NCBI GenBank assembly: GCA_902537945.1
Contig: CACBDG010000006.1
Location: 1 to 64,000 of the forward strand
Source: an uncultured SAR116 cluster alpha proteobacterium
GTDB taxonomy: Bacteria > Pseudomonadota > Alphaproteobacteria > Puniceispirillales > Marisalimonadaceae
DNA length: 64,000 nucleotides
Reading direction: 5' to 3'
Within the stretch, counting starts at the first letter, position 1; each line of letters starts with the position of its first letter. The notes below the pieces were generated by a model, which was not told the DNA's origin, did no database searches, and was given only the letters and a program-made list of their open reading frames with translations. Positions 16,376 through 25,847 of the stretch are shown here, piece after piece. A program made the position numbers and the translations under genes.

Positions 16376-18388
16376 ATGAAGTACTTATTAATTATTTTAT
16401 TTTCATTATTAAGTTTCAATTCTGCATTTTCAGAAGAGAACTTTGACAATTTTTTATTTAAAAACTCTAAACTGATTATAAATAGTTCTTCAAAAACAGT
16501 TGGAACATTTTTAGAAAAAATAAATGTTTATGATCAAAATACCGTATCAAGATTTTTAAATCTCTGGAAAAATAAGAAATTATTTTACATAAAAGAAACA
16601 AAAAAAATTGTACTAATTTCCAAGTTTGATAATAAAACATATTACGCAATTGATATTTTTTCCAACGCTAAAATTGGAAAAAAGAAAAAAAAAGATTTCA
16701 AAAAAATAAAACCGAATAGTGGTGTAAGGGCAAAGATTGCAACTGCACTTGTGAACTTTCAAATATTTAGTAATGATAAAAATAAAAGAATAAATAGCAT
16801 AAATGCTCTTGAAAAAAAAATATTACCTGAACATTTAAAACTCCTTAGAAAAGCATTTTTATTAGAGGAAGATGATAGGTTAAAAATTAAAATAAAAAAA
16901 TTATTACAATTTGCAATTTTACAACATGGAACTGACGATAAAGAGAAAATTAAAGTTCTGAATGAATTAATGACTAATACTTCAATAGAAGTAAGAGCAG
17001 TTTTGTCAAAACTCCTAAGGACATCTGAAATTAAAGTTACTAGAAATATTGAAGATTTAAATAATTTAAATATTGCTCAAATAATTAAACCAGAAGTAAT
17101 TAGTAAAAAACAATTCGATGAAGTTATAAAAAGTTTTTTCTATAAAGAAAAATTAAAACTTAGTGTTATTGATGCTTACAAAATAGCACAAAAAAATGGA
17201 TTTTTAGATAAGAGAGTCAGTTTAAATGAATTAAAAATAATTTTAGAAAATAACATTGTCGACAATAAAATTTTAGGAATTGATATAAAGGAATTTAATG
17301 AAAATTCTAAAAGAATCGAAGTTTATAATAAATTAGCCAAGATAAAAAATCTTAATATTTATCGAGATGAAACAGAATTATTAAATGATTTAAAACAACT
17401 ACATTTTTACAAAATTTACATTGAGAAAAATAAATACATAACAAACAAGACTAAACAAGTTTTAGATTCAATTAATTTTAAAGTTAAATTCTATAAGTAT
17501 TTAGATTTATTTATTGATGGTCTTAGTCTTAGTTCTATATATTTTCTTGGTGCTATTGGCTTGGCAATAACATTTGGAGTCATGCGTGTGATTAATATGG
17601 CTCACGGTGAATTTATAATGATGGGAGCTTATACTGGCTATGTTGTTCAATCATATATTACTAATCATACATTATCTCTGATAATAGCTTTTCCTCTCGC
17701 TTTTATAATTACTTTTATTGCAGGGGTTATAATGGAAAGGTTGGTGATAAAACATTTATATAAAAATCCTCTTGATACTTTGCTAGCAACTTTTGGTATA
17801 AGTATAGCTCTTCAACAACTTGCTAAAAATATTTTTGGTACTCAGGCTAGACCTTTAACATCACCTTCTTGGTTAGATGGATCTTTAATAATAAATGATG
17901 ATCTTTCGATAAGTTACATTAGGATAGCTATATTTGTTTTGGGAGTTTTATTTTTTTTAATATTATTATTTGTAATGAAAAAAACTAGATTTGGATTAGA
18001 AACTAGATCCGTAACTCAAAACCCTGTAATGGCATCGAACATGGGTGTTAACACTGAAAAAATAAATATGTTAACTTTTGGTTTTGGGTCAGGCATTGCT
18101 GGTGTTGCTGGTGTTGCTATAGGTTTGTTTTCCAAGGTCACATCTGAACTTGGCTCAGAATACATTGTTCAAAGTTTTATGACAGTTGTAGTTGGTGGTG
18201 TAGGAAGTATTTGGGGTACACTTGCAGGCGCTTCATTAATTGGCTTTTTACAAAAGTTTATAGAATGGTTTAATCCTTCTAATACATTAGCTGCTCAAAC
18301 ATATATGATTATATTTATAATTTTATTTATTCAATTTAGACCAAGGGGATTAATTGCCTTAAAAGGGAGAGCAGCAAATGATAACTGA
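16376..18388 (+). CDS. urtB: Urea ABC transporter permease with long N-terminal extension
   Basis: The C-terminal ~290 residues are a LivH-type permease with NMAHGEFIMMGAYTGY and the EAA-like GVNTEKINMLTFGFGSG loop. The first ~370 residues comprise a signal peptide (ending near FSEE) and a mostly periplasmic, Lys-rich helical region with HEAT-like pairs (for example ILQHGTDDKEKIKVLNELMT). UrtB proteins normally carry such an extension, but this one, at 670 residues overall, is longer than the usual 500-550. It forms the inner-membrane channel with UrtC. Its end overlaps urtC by 11 bp. Confidence 0.9.
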   Translation: MKYLLIILFSLLSFNSAFSEENFDNFLFKNSKLIINSSSKTVGTFLEKINVYDQNTVSRFLNLWKNKKLFYIKETKKIVLISKFDNKTYYAIDIFSNAKIGKKKKKDFKKIKPNSGVRAKIATALVNFQIFSNDKNKRINSINALEKKILPEHLKLLRKAFLLEEDDRLKIKIKKLLQFAILQHGTDDKEKIKVLNELMTNTSIEVRAVLSKLLRTSEIKVTRNIEDLNNLNIAQIIKPEVISKKQFDEVIKSFFYKEKLKLSVIDAYKIAQKNGFLDKRVSLNELKIILENNIVDNKILGIDIKEFNENSKRIEVYNKLAKIKNLNIYRDETELLNDLKQLHFYKIYIEKNKYITNKTKQVLDSINFKVKFYKYLDLFIDGLSLSSIYFLGAIGLAITFGVMRVINMAHGEFIMMGAYTGYVVQSYITNHTLSLIIAFPLAFIITFIAGVIMERLVIKHLYKNPLDTLLATFGISIALQQLAKNIFGTQARPLTSPSWLDGSLIINDDLSISYIRIAIFVLGVLFFLILLFVMKKTRFGLETRSVTQNPVMASNMGVNTEKINMLTFGFGSGIAGVAGVAIGLFSKVTSELGSEYIVQSFMTVVVGGVGSIWGTLAGASLIGFLQKFIEWFNPSNTLAAQTYMIIFIILFIQFRPRGLIALKGRAANDN

Positions 18389-19547
18389 CATGAATAAATC
18401 TATAAAAAAACATTCGCTGATTTTTTTAATAACTATTTTTTTATTTACGTTGTTAGTCACCTTTTTAAGTGAACCTTTTGGTATAAACTTTATATCAACA
18501 AGCTTTGTAAAAGTCCTTGGAAAAACTCTTTGCTTATGTATTGCTGCAATTGCTATGGATGTTGTGTGGGGGTATTGTGGTATTTTATCCTTAGGTCATT
18601 TTGCTTTTTTTGGCTTAGGTGGATACATGATAGGCATGTGGTTAATGTATGAGAGAACGTCTATTATTGTATTGAATTCTTTAGATGACTCACAATTACC
18701 CTTTACTGAGATAGAATTACAAGAAGCGATAGGTAATCAAATTTTTGGTGTTGTTGGAGGAACAGAAATACCACTTATTTGGACATTTGCAGATAATTTA
18801 TATTTTCAAATAATTTTTGTTATTTTAATCCCTGGTTTAATAGCATTTATTTTTGGTTGGCTAGCTTTTCGTTCAAGAGTAACTGGAGTATATTTGTCAA
18901 TTTTGACTCAAGCAATGACCCTAGCTTTATCTTTATATCTATTTCAAAATGATAGCGGGTTAAGAGGAAATAACGGATTGTCTGGATTGCAAAATATTCC
19001 TCATCTTGAAAACTTAAGTCAATCTACAATTTCAATATTATTTTTATGGTTAAGTTCAATCGGACTTATATTTTCATTTGTAATTTTTAATTATATAATT
19101 CAAAGTAAATTTGGATCAGTAATTACCGCTATCAGAGACAATGAAACGCGTCTTCGTTTTTTTGGATACAATGTAGAAATATACAAACTTTTTATATTTG
19201 TTATCACAGCCATAATTACTGGATTAGCAGGAGCTATATATTATCCTCAAGCTGGTATAATAAACCCAGCTGAGATTGCTCCTATTGCCTCAATATATTT
19301 AGCTGTCTGGGTTGCTATTGGTGGACGAGGAAAATTGTATGGTGCAATTTTAGGTGCAGCTTCTGTTTCTTTGCTATCCTCTTGGTTTACTGGAGGAAAT
19401 GCTCCAAATATTCCCCTCGGTTTTTTTACAATTGAATGGGTGAATTGGTGGACTGTATTTTTAGGAATTGGTTTTGTGGCAATAACAATTTTTAGTAAGG
19501 GTGGTTTAATTGGTATGCTAAATACATTATTGGTTAAAATCAAATGA
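18378..19547 (+). CDS. urtC: Urea ABC transporter permease UrtC
   Basis: This LivM-type permease of 389 residues has about ten membrane segments, the SLGHFAFFGLGGYMIG motif and the cytoplasmic loop AIRDNETRLRFFGYNVE that contacts the ATPases. It starts inside urtB with GGAG upstream and ends with ATGA shared with urtD. It is the second channel subunit of the urea importer. Confidence 0.9.
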   Translation: MITDMNKSIKKHSLIFLITIFLFTLLVTFLSEPFGINFISTSFVKVLGKTLCLCIAAIAMDVVWGYCGILSLGHFAFFGLGGYMIGMWLMYERTSIIVLNSLDDSQLPFTEIELQEAIGNQIFGVVGGTEIPLIWTFADNLYFQIIFVILIPGLIAFIFGWLAFRSRVTGVYLSILTQAMTLALSLYLFQNDSGLRGNNGLSGLQNIPHLENLSQSTISILFLWLSSIGLIFSFVIFNYIIQSKFGSVITAIRDNETRLRFFGYNVEIYKLFIFVITAIITGLAGAIYYPQAGIINPAEIAPIASIYLAVWVAIGGRGKLYGAILGAASVSLLSSWFTGGNAPNIPLGFFTIEWVNWWTVFLGIGFVAITIFSKGGLIGMLNTLLVKIK

Positions 19548-20284
19548 AAACGTTGTTAGAAGTTGATAATGTTTCAATCTCTTTTGACGGTTTTAAAGCA
19601 ATAAAAAATTTAAGTTTTTCAATAGGGTATAATGAATTACAAGCCATTATTGGACCAAATGGCGCAGGGAAAACTACTTTTATGGATATAATTACAGGTC
19701 AAACAAAGCCAGATAATGGACATATTTTATGGGGAGAAAAAAGTATTGATCTAATCAGAAAAACAGAATCAGAAATAGCATTACTTGGTATTGGACGAAA
19801 ATTTCAAAAACCTACGGTATTTGAAAATAAAACAATTATTGATAATTTAATTTTATCTCAGAAAAAAAATAGAAATCCATTTAAGGTTTTATTTCAAAAA
19901 AATACAAAATCTGAGCTTACAAGCATTGAAAAAATTTTAAAAGATATAAATCTTTACATGATTAAAGATAGTATTGCTGGTGAGATTAGCCATGGTCAGA
20001 AGCAATGGTTAGAGATTGGGATGCTTTTAAGCCAAAATCCAAAATTAATGCTCATTGATGAACCTGCTGCAGGCATGACACAAACTGAGAGAAATCAAAC
20101 AGTTAGTATTTTAAAAAATATTGCAAAATCTAGTTCAATTATTGTGGTTGAACATGATATGGAGTTTGTACGTAATTTAAATTGTCGAGTAACAGTACTT
20201 AATGAAGGTAGCATTCTTTCTTCTGGTTCAATTGACTTTATAACTCAAAATGAAAAAGTCATAGAGGTTTATTTAGGAAGATAA
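19544..20284 (+). CDS. urtD: Urea ABC transporter ATP-binding protein UrtD
   Basis: The 246 residues hold a Walker A (GPNGAGKTT, about 38-46), a Q-loop, a signature segment ISHGQKQWLEIGMLL that is typical of UrtD (LivG type), Walker B (LMLIDEPAAGMT) and the switch His in VVEHDMEFV. It powers urea import at the cytoplasmic face together with UrtE. Its ATG overlaps the urtC stop by four bases, and urtE follows after two bases. Confidence 0.93.
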   Translation: MKTLLEVDNVSISFDGFKAIKNLSFSIGYNELQAIIGPNGAGKTTFMDIITGQTKPDNGHILWGEKSIDLIRKTESEIALLGIGRKFQKPTVFENKTIIDNLILSQKKNRNPFKVLFQKNTKSELTSIEKILKDINLYMIKDSIAGEISHGQKQWLEIGMLLSQNPKLMLIDEPAAGMTQTERNQTVSILKNIAKSSSIIVVEHDMEFVRNLNCRVTVLNEGSILSSGSIDFITQNEKVIEVYLGR

Positions 20285-20286
20285 TT

Positions 20287-20982
20287 ATGCTTGATGTTAA
20301 AAAAATAAATTTAAATTATGGCTCTTCTCAAATCTTGTTTGATGTTTCAATAAAAGCCAAAAAAGGCAATATAACATGCTTAATGGGATCAAATGGCGTA
20401 GGTAAAACTTCTTTACTTAAATTTTTGTCTGGAATACAAAATGCAAAAAATGGAACTTATTTCTATAATAACAATGATATATTTAATCTTCCATCTTACA
20501 AACTGGCAAAATTAGGAATTGGATACGTTCCTCAAGGAAGAGATATATTTCCCCTTTTAAGTGTTAAAGAAAATTTAGAAATTGGATTTGCATGTTTGAA
20601 TAAAAAAAATTGGTTTATCCCTGATGAAATATTTAACTTATTTCCAATATTAAAAAAAATGCTTCATAGGAGAGGTGGAGATTTGTCTGGAGGACAACAA
20701 CAACAGTTGGCTATTGCAAGAGCACTTGTTGCAAAACCAAGTTTATTATTGATGGATGAGCCTACTGAGGGTATTCAACCGAATATAATTAAACAAATAG
20801 GCGAGGTAATCTTATATTTAAAAAAAGAAAAAAAAATTACAATATTTTTAGTCGAACAATATTTTGATTTTGCATTTAATCTTTCTGATTATTTTTATGT
20901 AATGCAAAGGGGGAAAATAATTATAGAAGGAGATAAAGAAAAACTAGGTAAAAAATTACTTAAATCTCAATTAAGTTTTTAG
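20287..20982 (+). CDS. urtE: Urea ABC transporter ATP-binding protein UrtE
   Basis: This is a LivF-type ATPase of 231 residues with Walker A (GSNGVGKTS), a Q-loop in YVPQGRDIFP, the signature LSGGQQQQLAIARAL and Walker B with the UrtE-typical DEPTEGIQPNII. It pairs with UrtD. It is the last gene of the operon, and its 3' end overlaps the end of the convergent LysR gene by 12 bp. Confidence 0.93.
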   Translation: MLDVKKINLNYGSSQILFDVSIKAKKGNITCLMGSNGVGKTSLLKFLSGIQNAKNGTYFYNNNDIFNLPSYKLAKLGIGYVPQGRDIFPLLSVKENLEIGFACLNKKNWFIPDEIFNLFPILKKMLHRRGGDLSGGQQQQLAIARALVAKPSLLLMDEPTEGIQPNIIKQIGEVILYLKKEKKITIFLVEQYFDFAFNLSDYFYVMQRGKIIIEGDKEKLGKKLLKSQLSF

Positions 20983-21858
20983 TTGGCCAATTTCGTCAAT
21001 CAAAAATTTTTTGAAAGCCTTTAATCTTTGGTCATCTTTTAAATGATATTTATAACATAATGAAATATTTAATTTTGGACCCTTTAATTCAGATAATATT
21101 TCTTCTAAATTAATAAAACTTTCCATCCAACTAGGTAAAGAAGATATACCTACCGAGTTTTGAGTTGCTTCTACAATGCCGTGAATATTTGAAATTTCTA
21201 ATATTGGATTTCTAATATTATTTTTTTCTCTTCCAATATTTAGCAACCAATTTAATCTATTTCTGTTTAGAGGTGGTTGAGCAGTTTCTCCATAGGCAAT
21301 TATTTTGTGATAATCTAATTCATCTACTGTTTTAGGAACTCCAAATTTTTTTATATATTCTTTAGAAGCATATATTTTATATCGGAATTCTGAAATTTTG
21401 ATTTGAACGTCATCTTGTGAATTACTTTCTGTCATCCTAATTTCTAAGTCAGAGGCGTAGTGTAAAACTTTAGGCTCAGAATCTCTTAAGTTTAATGCAA
21501 TTTGTATTTTAGGATATTGTAATAAAAATTTATTTATCCTTGGTGTAATCCAAAGCGCGCCAAAAGCATTTGTTGCAGCAATCTTTAGCTTTCCAATTGG
21601 TTCGGATGAACAAGAAAAGTTTCTTAAATTTTCAATTTGTGAAGAAACTTTATTTACTTCTTTATATAATTCCTGACCTTCTGGTGATAATGACAAACCT
21701 TTTGAATTTCGAAAAAAAAGTTTTGTTTTAATTTCACTTTCTAAAATACTAATTTGTCGGCTTAGGGAAGAATGACTTATATTCATAATTTCAGAAGCTC
21801 TTTTCAAATTAAGAGTTTGAGAAACAATATGAAAATATTTTAAACGATCCCACTTCAT
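20971..21858 (-). CDS. LysR-family transcriptional regulator
   Basis: The 295 residues begin with the LysR winged helix: DRLKYFHIVSQTLNLKRASE, NISHSSLSRQISILE as recognition helix, then a periplasmic-binding-like effector domain (GKLKIAATNAFGALWITPRI). It ends with an unremarkable C-terminus. LysR proteins bind their targets as tetramers and respond to a small molecule. The gene is convergent with urtE, so control of the urea operon is possible but not shown; the operon promoter lies 6 kb away. Confidence 0.88.
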   Translation of the reverse strand: MKWDRLKYFHIVSQTLNLKRASEIMNISHSSLSRQISILESEIKTKLFFRNSKGLSLSPEGQELYKEVNKVSSQIENLRNFSCSSEPIGKLKIAATNAFGALWITPRINKFLLQYPKIQIALNLRDSEPKVLHYASDLEIRMTESNSQDDVQIKISEFRYKIYASKEYIKKFGVPKTVDELDYHKIIAYGETAQPPLNRNRLNWLLNIGREKNNIRNPILEISNIHGIVEATQNSVGISSLPSWMESFINLEEILSELKGPKLNISLCYKYHLKDDQRLKAFKKFLIDEIGQLKT

Positions 21859-21983
21859 AGTTAAGCATCTCTAATATTTGAAATTCTTCAATTCTAATTA
21901 ATGCAACTCTGAATGTATTAATCAGAGATTCAATATAGTTTGAAAATAGTTAATATATAAAGAATATCCTCCCTACCCGCTTG

Positions 21984-22014
21984 AGAGCATACTCTGTATT
22001 ACAGAGTATGCTCT
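21984..22014. repeat. Perfect 13-bp palindromic hairpin
   Basis: AGAGCATACTCTG pairs with CAGAGTATGCTCT over a five-base loop (TATTA). No T-tract follows on either strand, so a simple intrinsic terminator is unlikely. It stands 126 bp upstream of the LysR start and could be an operator or an mRNA structure. Confidence 0.6.
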
Positions 22015-22159
22015 AATAAAATTAAAATGAAATTATTTTAAAAAACTATTAAATTTATATTATAAGTGAACATCTTTTAATCATTTGATTTTTATAATAT
22101 AATGATCATTAGATAATTAATTAACAAAAATTTTATATTGAAAATTCTAATTTTAACTG

Positions 22160-22263
22160 AGGTTACTGCACCCTTTTACTAATTAACAATGGTCAATGGT
22201 CAGGTGGTGGTCTGCCGATTGACCGTAGTCCATGGAACACTGACCAGGGTTCATTGATGGGTT
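22160..22263. repeat. Repeat R2, ~104 bp, copy 2 of 3
   Basis: This is the most complete copy. It shares its beginning with R3 from AACTGAGG (22155) and its whole length with R1. GGTCAAT (22191-22197) is inverted as ATTGACC (22219-22225), and TGGTCAG (22198-22204) as CTGACCA (22240-22246), so the two pairs interlock. It separates the urea operon from the metal-uptake cluster. Confidence 0.8.
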
Positions 22264-22347
22264 ATTGGAGTTTGTAATTAGTAGTTTTGTTTAAAGTCTT
22301 TAATCATTTCAATAATTTTAAAAAAAAATTAATGTGTATTTACATTA

Positions 22348-22530
22348 TCACATTTGATCTTTAACTATCTTCATTCTTTTATTTAAAACTTTTTGTAAAT
22401 TTTTAATATCATAGGGTTTTAAACTTTTCCATTTTCTAGTTTCACCTTTAGTACGACCACATCCCAAACACCATCCATTAGGACCAATAAATTTACAAAC
22501 GTCTATGCAAGGACTTTTAGCTTTTTTCAT
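22348..22530 (-). CDS. DUF1289 small cysteine protein
   Basis: The 60-residue product has the DUF1289 pattern: SPCIDVC (Cys8, Cys12), then WCLGCGRTKGE (Cys21, Cys24), which suggests a small Fe-S or zinc site. Family members are found widely in proteobacteria without a known function. It follows the permease gene by 37 bp on the same strand and may be the last gene of the metal-uptake operon. Confidence 0.8.
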   Translation of the reverse strand: MKKAKSPCIDVCKFIGPNGWCLGCGRTKGETRKWKSLKPYDIKNLQKVLNKRMKIVKDQM

Positions 22531-22567
22531 TTTACTCTACTAGACAAAATTATAGTTTAATCATGTG

Positions 22568-23614
22568 TTATTTTCTTCTCAAAAGCCATACAAAAAAAAT
22601 TCCTCCTACTAATCCAGTAACGATTCCAATTGGCATATCCTCTGGAGGCATTATTGTTCGAGCAGCAATATCTGCCCAAAGTAAAAATATTGATCCCAGC
22701 AATGCTGAAAGAGGTAAAACTCGAAAATAATCACCTCCAACGAACATTCTTACTATATGAGGAACCATTAAACCAACAAATCCAATTATGCCAGAAAACG
22801 CTACCATAACTCCCGTTATAAGGGCGCATACCACAAAAACAACAAAACGAAATTTAGTTACATTTATTCCAAGAGTTGAAGCTGTCTCATCACCAACAGT
22901 CATGGCATTTAATACTCTTGCTTGACTAAAAAGCCAAATTCCACAAATTAACAAAACTATAAGGGGATAAATCAATTGATTCCATTGAGCTAAACCTAAG
23001 CCACCTAACATCCAAAAAACAACAGTATGAGTAGCTTTTGGATCACCAAGGAAAATCAAAATATTGGCACATGACATGATTATAAAAGATACTGCCACGC
23101 CAGCTAAAACTAAACGATCTGCACTTGTAGCACTTGTTAATCTTGAAACTATCAAAACTATAAATGTTGCAAAAAGAGCACCTAGAAATGCTAGCAGTGG
23201 GACAGTTAACAAACCAATAAATAATCCAGTATGCAATAGAGCTAGAATTGCTCCAAAAGCACCACCAGAAGAAATGCCTAACAAATGTGGGTCAGCAAGT
23301 AAATTACGAGTAACTGATTGCAAGCTAGCACCAACAACTGCAAGACCTGAACCAACCATTATTGCTAATATAGTGCGAGGAAATCTAATATCCCAGACAA
23401 TTGCCTCTTTTCCTTTTGACCAAGTCTGTTCAATAAGATCCGGCGAAAATTTATTTAATATAATTCCCCAAACAGTACTGGTATGGACAGAAACAGCGCC
23501 TACAGATATTCCAATTGATAATGATATAAACAATAATATTGATCCCAAACAGAAAAATGAAATTACTTTTCTGTTTGGTTTAATCATTTCATAATTTACT
23601 ACTTTTGAAGCCAA
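22568..23614 (-). CDS. FecCD/BtuC-family ABC transporter permease
   Basis: The 348 residues form about ten membrane segments of the FecCD type, with RFPRTILAIMVGSGLAVVGA near the start and GIIGFVGLMVPHIVRMFVG, which contacts the ATPase. Such permeases import iron-siderophores, haem or cobalamin. The start is a TTG at 23614, six bases after the binding-protein stop, with AGGA upstream; a Met nine codons later is possible. It lies in one operon with the binding protein, ATPase and DUF1636 behind Zur-like boxes, so a zinc-chelate substrate is possible. Confidence 0.88.
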   Translation of the reverse strand: MASKVVNYEMIKPNRKVISFFCLGSILLFISLSIGISVGAVSVHTSTVWGIILNKFSPDLIEQTWSKGKEAIVWDIRFPRTILAIMVGSGLAVVGASLQSVTRNLLADPHLLGISSGGAFGAILALLHTGLFIGLLTVPLLAFLGALFATFIVLIVSRLTSATSADRLVLAGVAVSFIIMSCANILIFLGDPKATHTVVFWMLGGLGLAQWNQLIYPLIVLLICGIWLFSQARVLNAMTVGDETASTLGINVTKFRFVVFVVCALITGVMVAFSGIIGFVGLMVPHIVRMFVGGDYFRVLPLSALLGSIFLLWADIAARTIMPPEDMPIGIVTGLVGGIFFVWLLRRK

Positions 23615-23619
23615 AACAT

Positions 23620-24570
23620 CTATTTCCTGAATGCCTTAGCTAATTTTTTGATTGCTTTAATGTTACGTGGACCAGGTGTGGCTTCCACATATTCCAATGT
23701 TACAAAGCGATCATTTTTGACTGCATCTATATTTGCGAAAGCTGGATTAGACATCATGAATTTTCTTTTTTGTTCTGCTGTAACTTTTCCATAATTAACA
23801 ATAACAACTATCTCAGGATTTCTATCAATAACTTCTTCCCAAGTTACTGTACCCCAACTTTTTTGAAAATCGTCCATTATGTTGATACCTCCTGCAGCTT
23901 CAATAAGAGCGGTTGGCATAGCATAGCGTCCAGCCGTAAAAGGAGTGTCTTCACCACTGTCATAAACAAAAACTTTCTTTGCAGCTATGGGTTCGAGCTT
24001 TTGAGTAAAGTTTTTAAGGTCTGTTCTATATGCATCAACTATTTTTTTAGCACGATTTTCAATTTGAAATATAAGACCCAAATTTAAAAGATCATTATAC
24101 ATATCATCCATACTAGCTTTTTTCTTAGACATTATGTGGATACAACTTTCAGTTAATTCGTAAACATTAATTCCAAATGGTTTTAATGTTTCTGGTGTAA
24201 CTTCTCCGCCAACCTTCATACCATAATTCCAGCCAGCAAAGAAAAAATCCGCATCTGCTCCAACTAAAACTTCTTTTGTTGGGTACTTTGGTGATAATTC
24301 TGGTAATTGCTTTACTCCTAAACGCATTTCTTCGTCTAATGTTTTCCAACCAGATATACCCGTATATCCAACCATCTTGTCAGAGAGACCAAGAACAAGC
24401 ATCATTTCTGTTAAATTAACATCATTAGATATTGCCCTTTGAGGAGAACTGTCAAAAGACACAGTTCGATTACAACTATTTACTGAAACTTTACTTGAAG
24501 CCAAACTATTAAAACTTATTATTAGAATAAAACTCAAAATAAATATTTTTAACTTAGAAACTAAATTCAT
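23620..24570 (-). CDS. Periplasmic metal-chelate binding protein (BtuF/FecB type)
   Basis: A signal peptide (MNLVSKLKIFILSFILIISF, cleaved near LASS) precedes a type III binding protein. RAISNDVNLTEMMLVLGLSD, GADADFFFAGWNYG and the C-terminal NPEIVVIVNYGK correspond to the two lobes and the conserved Glu positions that dock on a FecCD permease. The ligand cannot be read from sequence. It has no His-rich loop as found in ZnuA. It lies between the ATPase and permease genes on the same strand. Confidence 0.87.
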   Translation of the reverse strand: MNLVSKLKIFILSFILIISFNSLASSKVSVNSCNRTVSFDSSPQRAISNDVNLTEMMLVLGLSDKMVGYTGISGWKTLDEEMRLGVKQLPELSPKYPTKEVLVGADADFFFAGWNYGMKVGGEVTPETLKPFGINVYELTESCIHIMSKKKASMDDMYNDLLNLGLIFQIENRAKKIVDAYRTDLKNFTQKLEPIAAKKVFVYDSGEDTPFTAGRYAMPTALIEAAGGINIMDDFQKSWGTVTWEEVIDRNPEIVVIVNYGKVTAEQKRKFMMSNPAFANIDAVKNDRFVTLEYVEATPGPRNIKAIKKLAKAFRK

Positions 24571-24580
24571 AATTTTTTCC

Positions 24581-25365
24581 TTAATGTAAATGAAAAGTTA
24601 TTTGTTTGGAGTTACTTGGTGTCAATAATTCGTGACACGCTTTCACCCTGAAAGCTTCTGAAATGTTACTTTCAGAAAGAATAAGATTTGGTTTACCAAA
24701 CCCTAAAGTGAAACCATCCTTCAATAGAAGGATTTCGTCGCAATTACTTCTAGCCATATTCAGGTCATGAAGAGATGTAACAACTGTAATAGATAAATCT
24801 TTTAAAAGATTTAAGATTTCAAGTTGTTGACGAATATCTAAATGATTAGTTGGTTCGTCTAAAATTAGTATATCAGGTTCTTGAGCTAACGCTCTAGCAA
24901 CCATTACACGCTGACGTTCACCACCAGATAAAGTATTTAAGTGTCGATTTTCGAATTTATTTAAAGAAAGACGATCAATTGATGATTGCACAATTTTCTT
25001 ATCATTTTCACTGTTTGAATTACTCAACCATTTAGAATAAGGAGTACGCCCTAAAGTAACAATTTCCATTACAGTTAATGAAAAATCTGAGGAATTTTCT
25101 TGTAAAACTGTTGCAATAGAACAAGCTACCTGACGAGAAGTCAATTTCCATATATCAATGCCATTAATTTTAATTTTTCCTGTAGTTGGCTTATAATAAC
25201 GATACAACAACCTTAAAAGAGTTGATTTTCCAGCACCATTTGGCCCTACTACGCCAAGTATTTTTCCTGGGCTTAATTCAAAACTTAAAGGATAGAGAAT
25301 TTTCTGTTTTTTTTTTTAACAGACCAACTTACATCATCAACAGTAATACCCAAACCTTTTTGCAT
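24581..25365 (-). pseudogene. ABC transporter ATP-binding protein (FecE/BtuD type), frameshifted in A11 run
   Basis: Reading from ATG at 25365, the frame (MQKGLGITVDDVSWSVKKK) runs into an A11 tract (T11 at 25307-25317 on the plus strand) and then to a stop. One more A would continue it into QKILYPLSFELSPGKILGV, Walker A GPNGAGKST, then a Q-loop in VLQENSSDF, LSGGERQRVMVARAL and LILDEPTNHLD, ending at 24581. Without the shift only a truncated ATPase starting at a TTG after Walker A could be made. Poly-A runs allow RNA polymerase slippage, so the gene may still be expressed; real mutation or a base-calling error are alternatives. The rest of the operon is intact. Confidence 0.8.
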
Positions 25366-25369
25366 TTTC

Positions 25370-25783
25370 TTAACTTTTATATAGATATGTCACAAGATCG
25401 GAGTTACTTACGATAGAAGGAAGCCTTCCAAGTATGTTAGATCTGAAAAGTTGAGGTCTTTCTCCTCTTCTTAAAAACCCATTTGGTGAGTTTGAATATG
25501 TTCTTATTAAATTAAATAATTCACTTGTAAACTCCTGATTGTCAGGGATTATGTCACCAAAAACATAGGTAAAATTATTTTCTGATGTTAGAGAAATTAC
25601 ACATGATCTTTTACACTGACTCATACAAGCAACTGATCTAACTTTTAAATTTAGTATTTTGTTATTTTTTATTTTATTAAGAAAATTATCTAAAAATCTT
25701 TGTCCACCACGACTTTTTAGATCATCCTCTTTGCCATCTCGGCATCTGTTACAGATTGATAATATTGTTTTATTCGTATTCAT
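25370..25783 (-). CDS. DUF1636 metal-binding protein
   Basis: This 137-residue protein has CNRCRDG (Cys11, Cys14) and CMSQCKRSC (about 54-62), the DUF1636 cysteine pattern, probably an Fe-S or zinc site of the thioredoxin-like ferredoxin type. The family often sits near metal or cobalamin uptake genes. It is the first gene of the leftward operon; its start lies 13 bp from the first Zur-like box, and the ATPase start follows its stop by four bases. Confidence 0.8.
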   Translation of the reverse strand: MNTNKTILSICNRCRDGKEDDLKSRGGQRFLDNFLNKIKNNKILNLKVRSVACMSQCKRSCVISLTSENNFTYVFGDIIPDNQEFTSELFNLIRTYSNSPNGFLRRGERPQLFRSNILGRLPSIVSNSDLVTYLYKS

Positions 25784-25795
25784 GATTTAAATTAT

Positions 25796-25813
25796 GTTAT
25801 GTTATAACATTAC
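25796..25813. promoter_or_regulatory. Zur-box-like palindrome 1
   Basis: GTTATGTTATAACATTAC is a near-perfect palindrome centred on GTTATAAC, matching the alphaproteobacterial Zur box pattern around ATGTTATAACAT. It lies 13 bp upstream of the DUF1636 start, where bound repressor would block leftward transcription. Confidence 0.7.
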
Positions 25814-25847
25814 ATTTATTACTTAAAAATCCAGTTGTCAATAAAAT

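Larger units (their letters stand above)
21859..22347. other. 489-bp junction between urea and metal modules
   Basis: This AT-rich stretch contains a perfect 13-bp palindromic hairpin (21984-22014) and repeat copy R2 (22160-22263). I see no protein-coding frame. It lies upstream of the LysR gene and downstream of DUF1289, so it holds the LysR promoter. Confidence 0.6.

Noticed and set aside
14661-22263. R1/R2 as insertion sequences
   Set aside because: They are about 104 bp, carry no transposase and show no terminal inverted repeats or target duplications that I can see.
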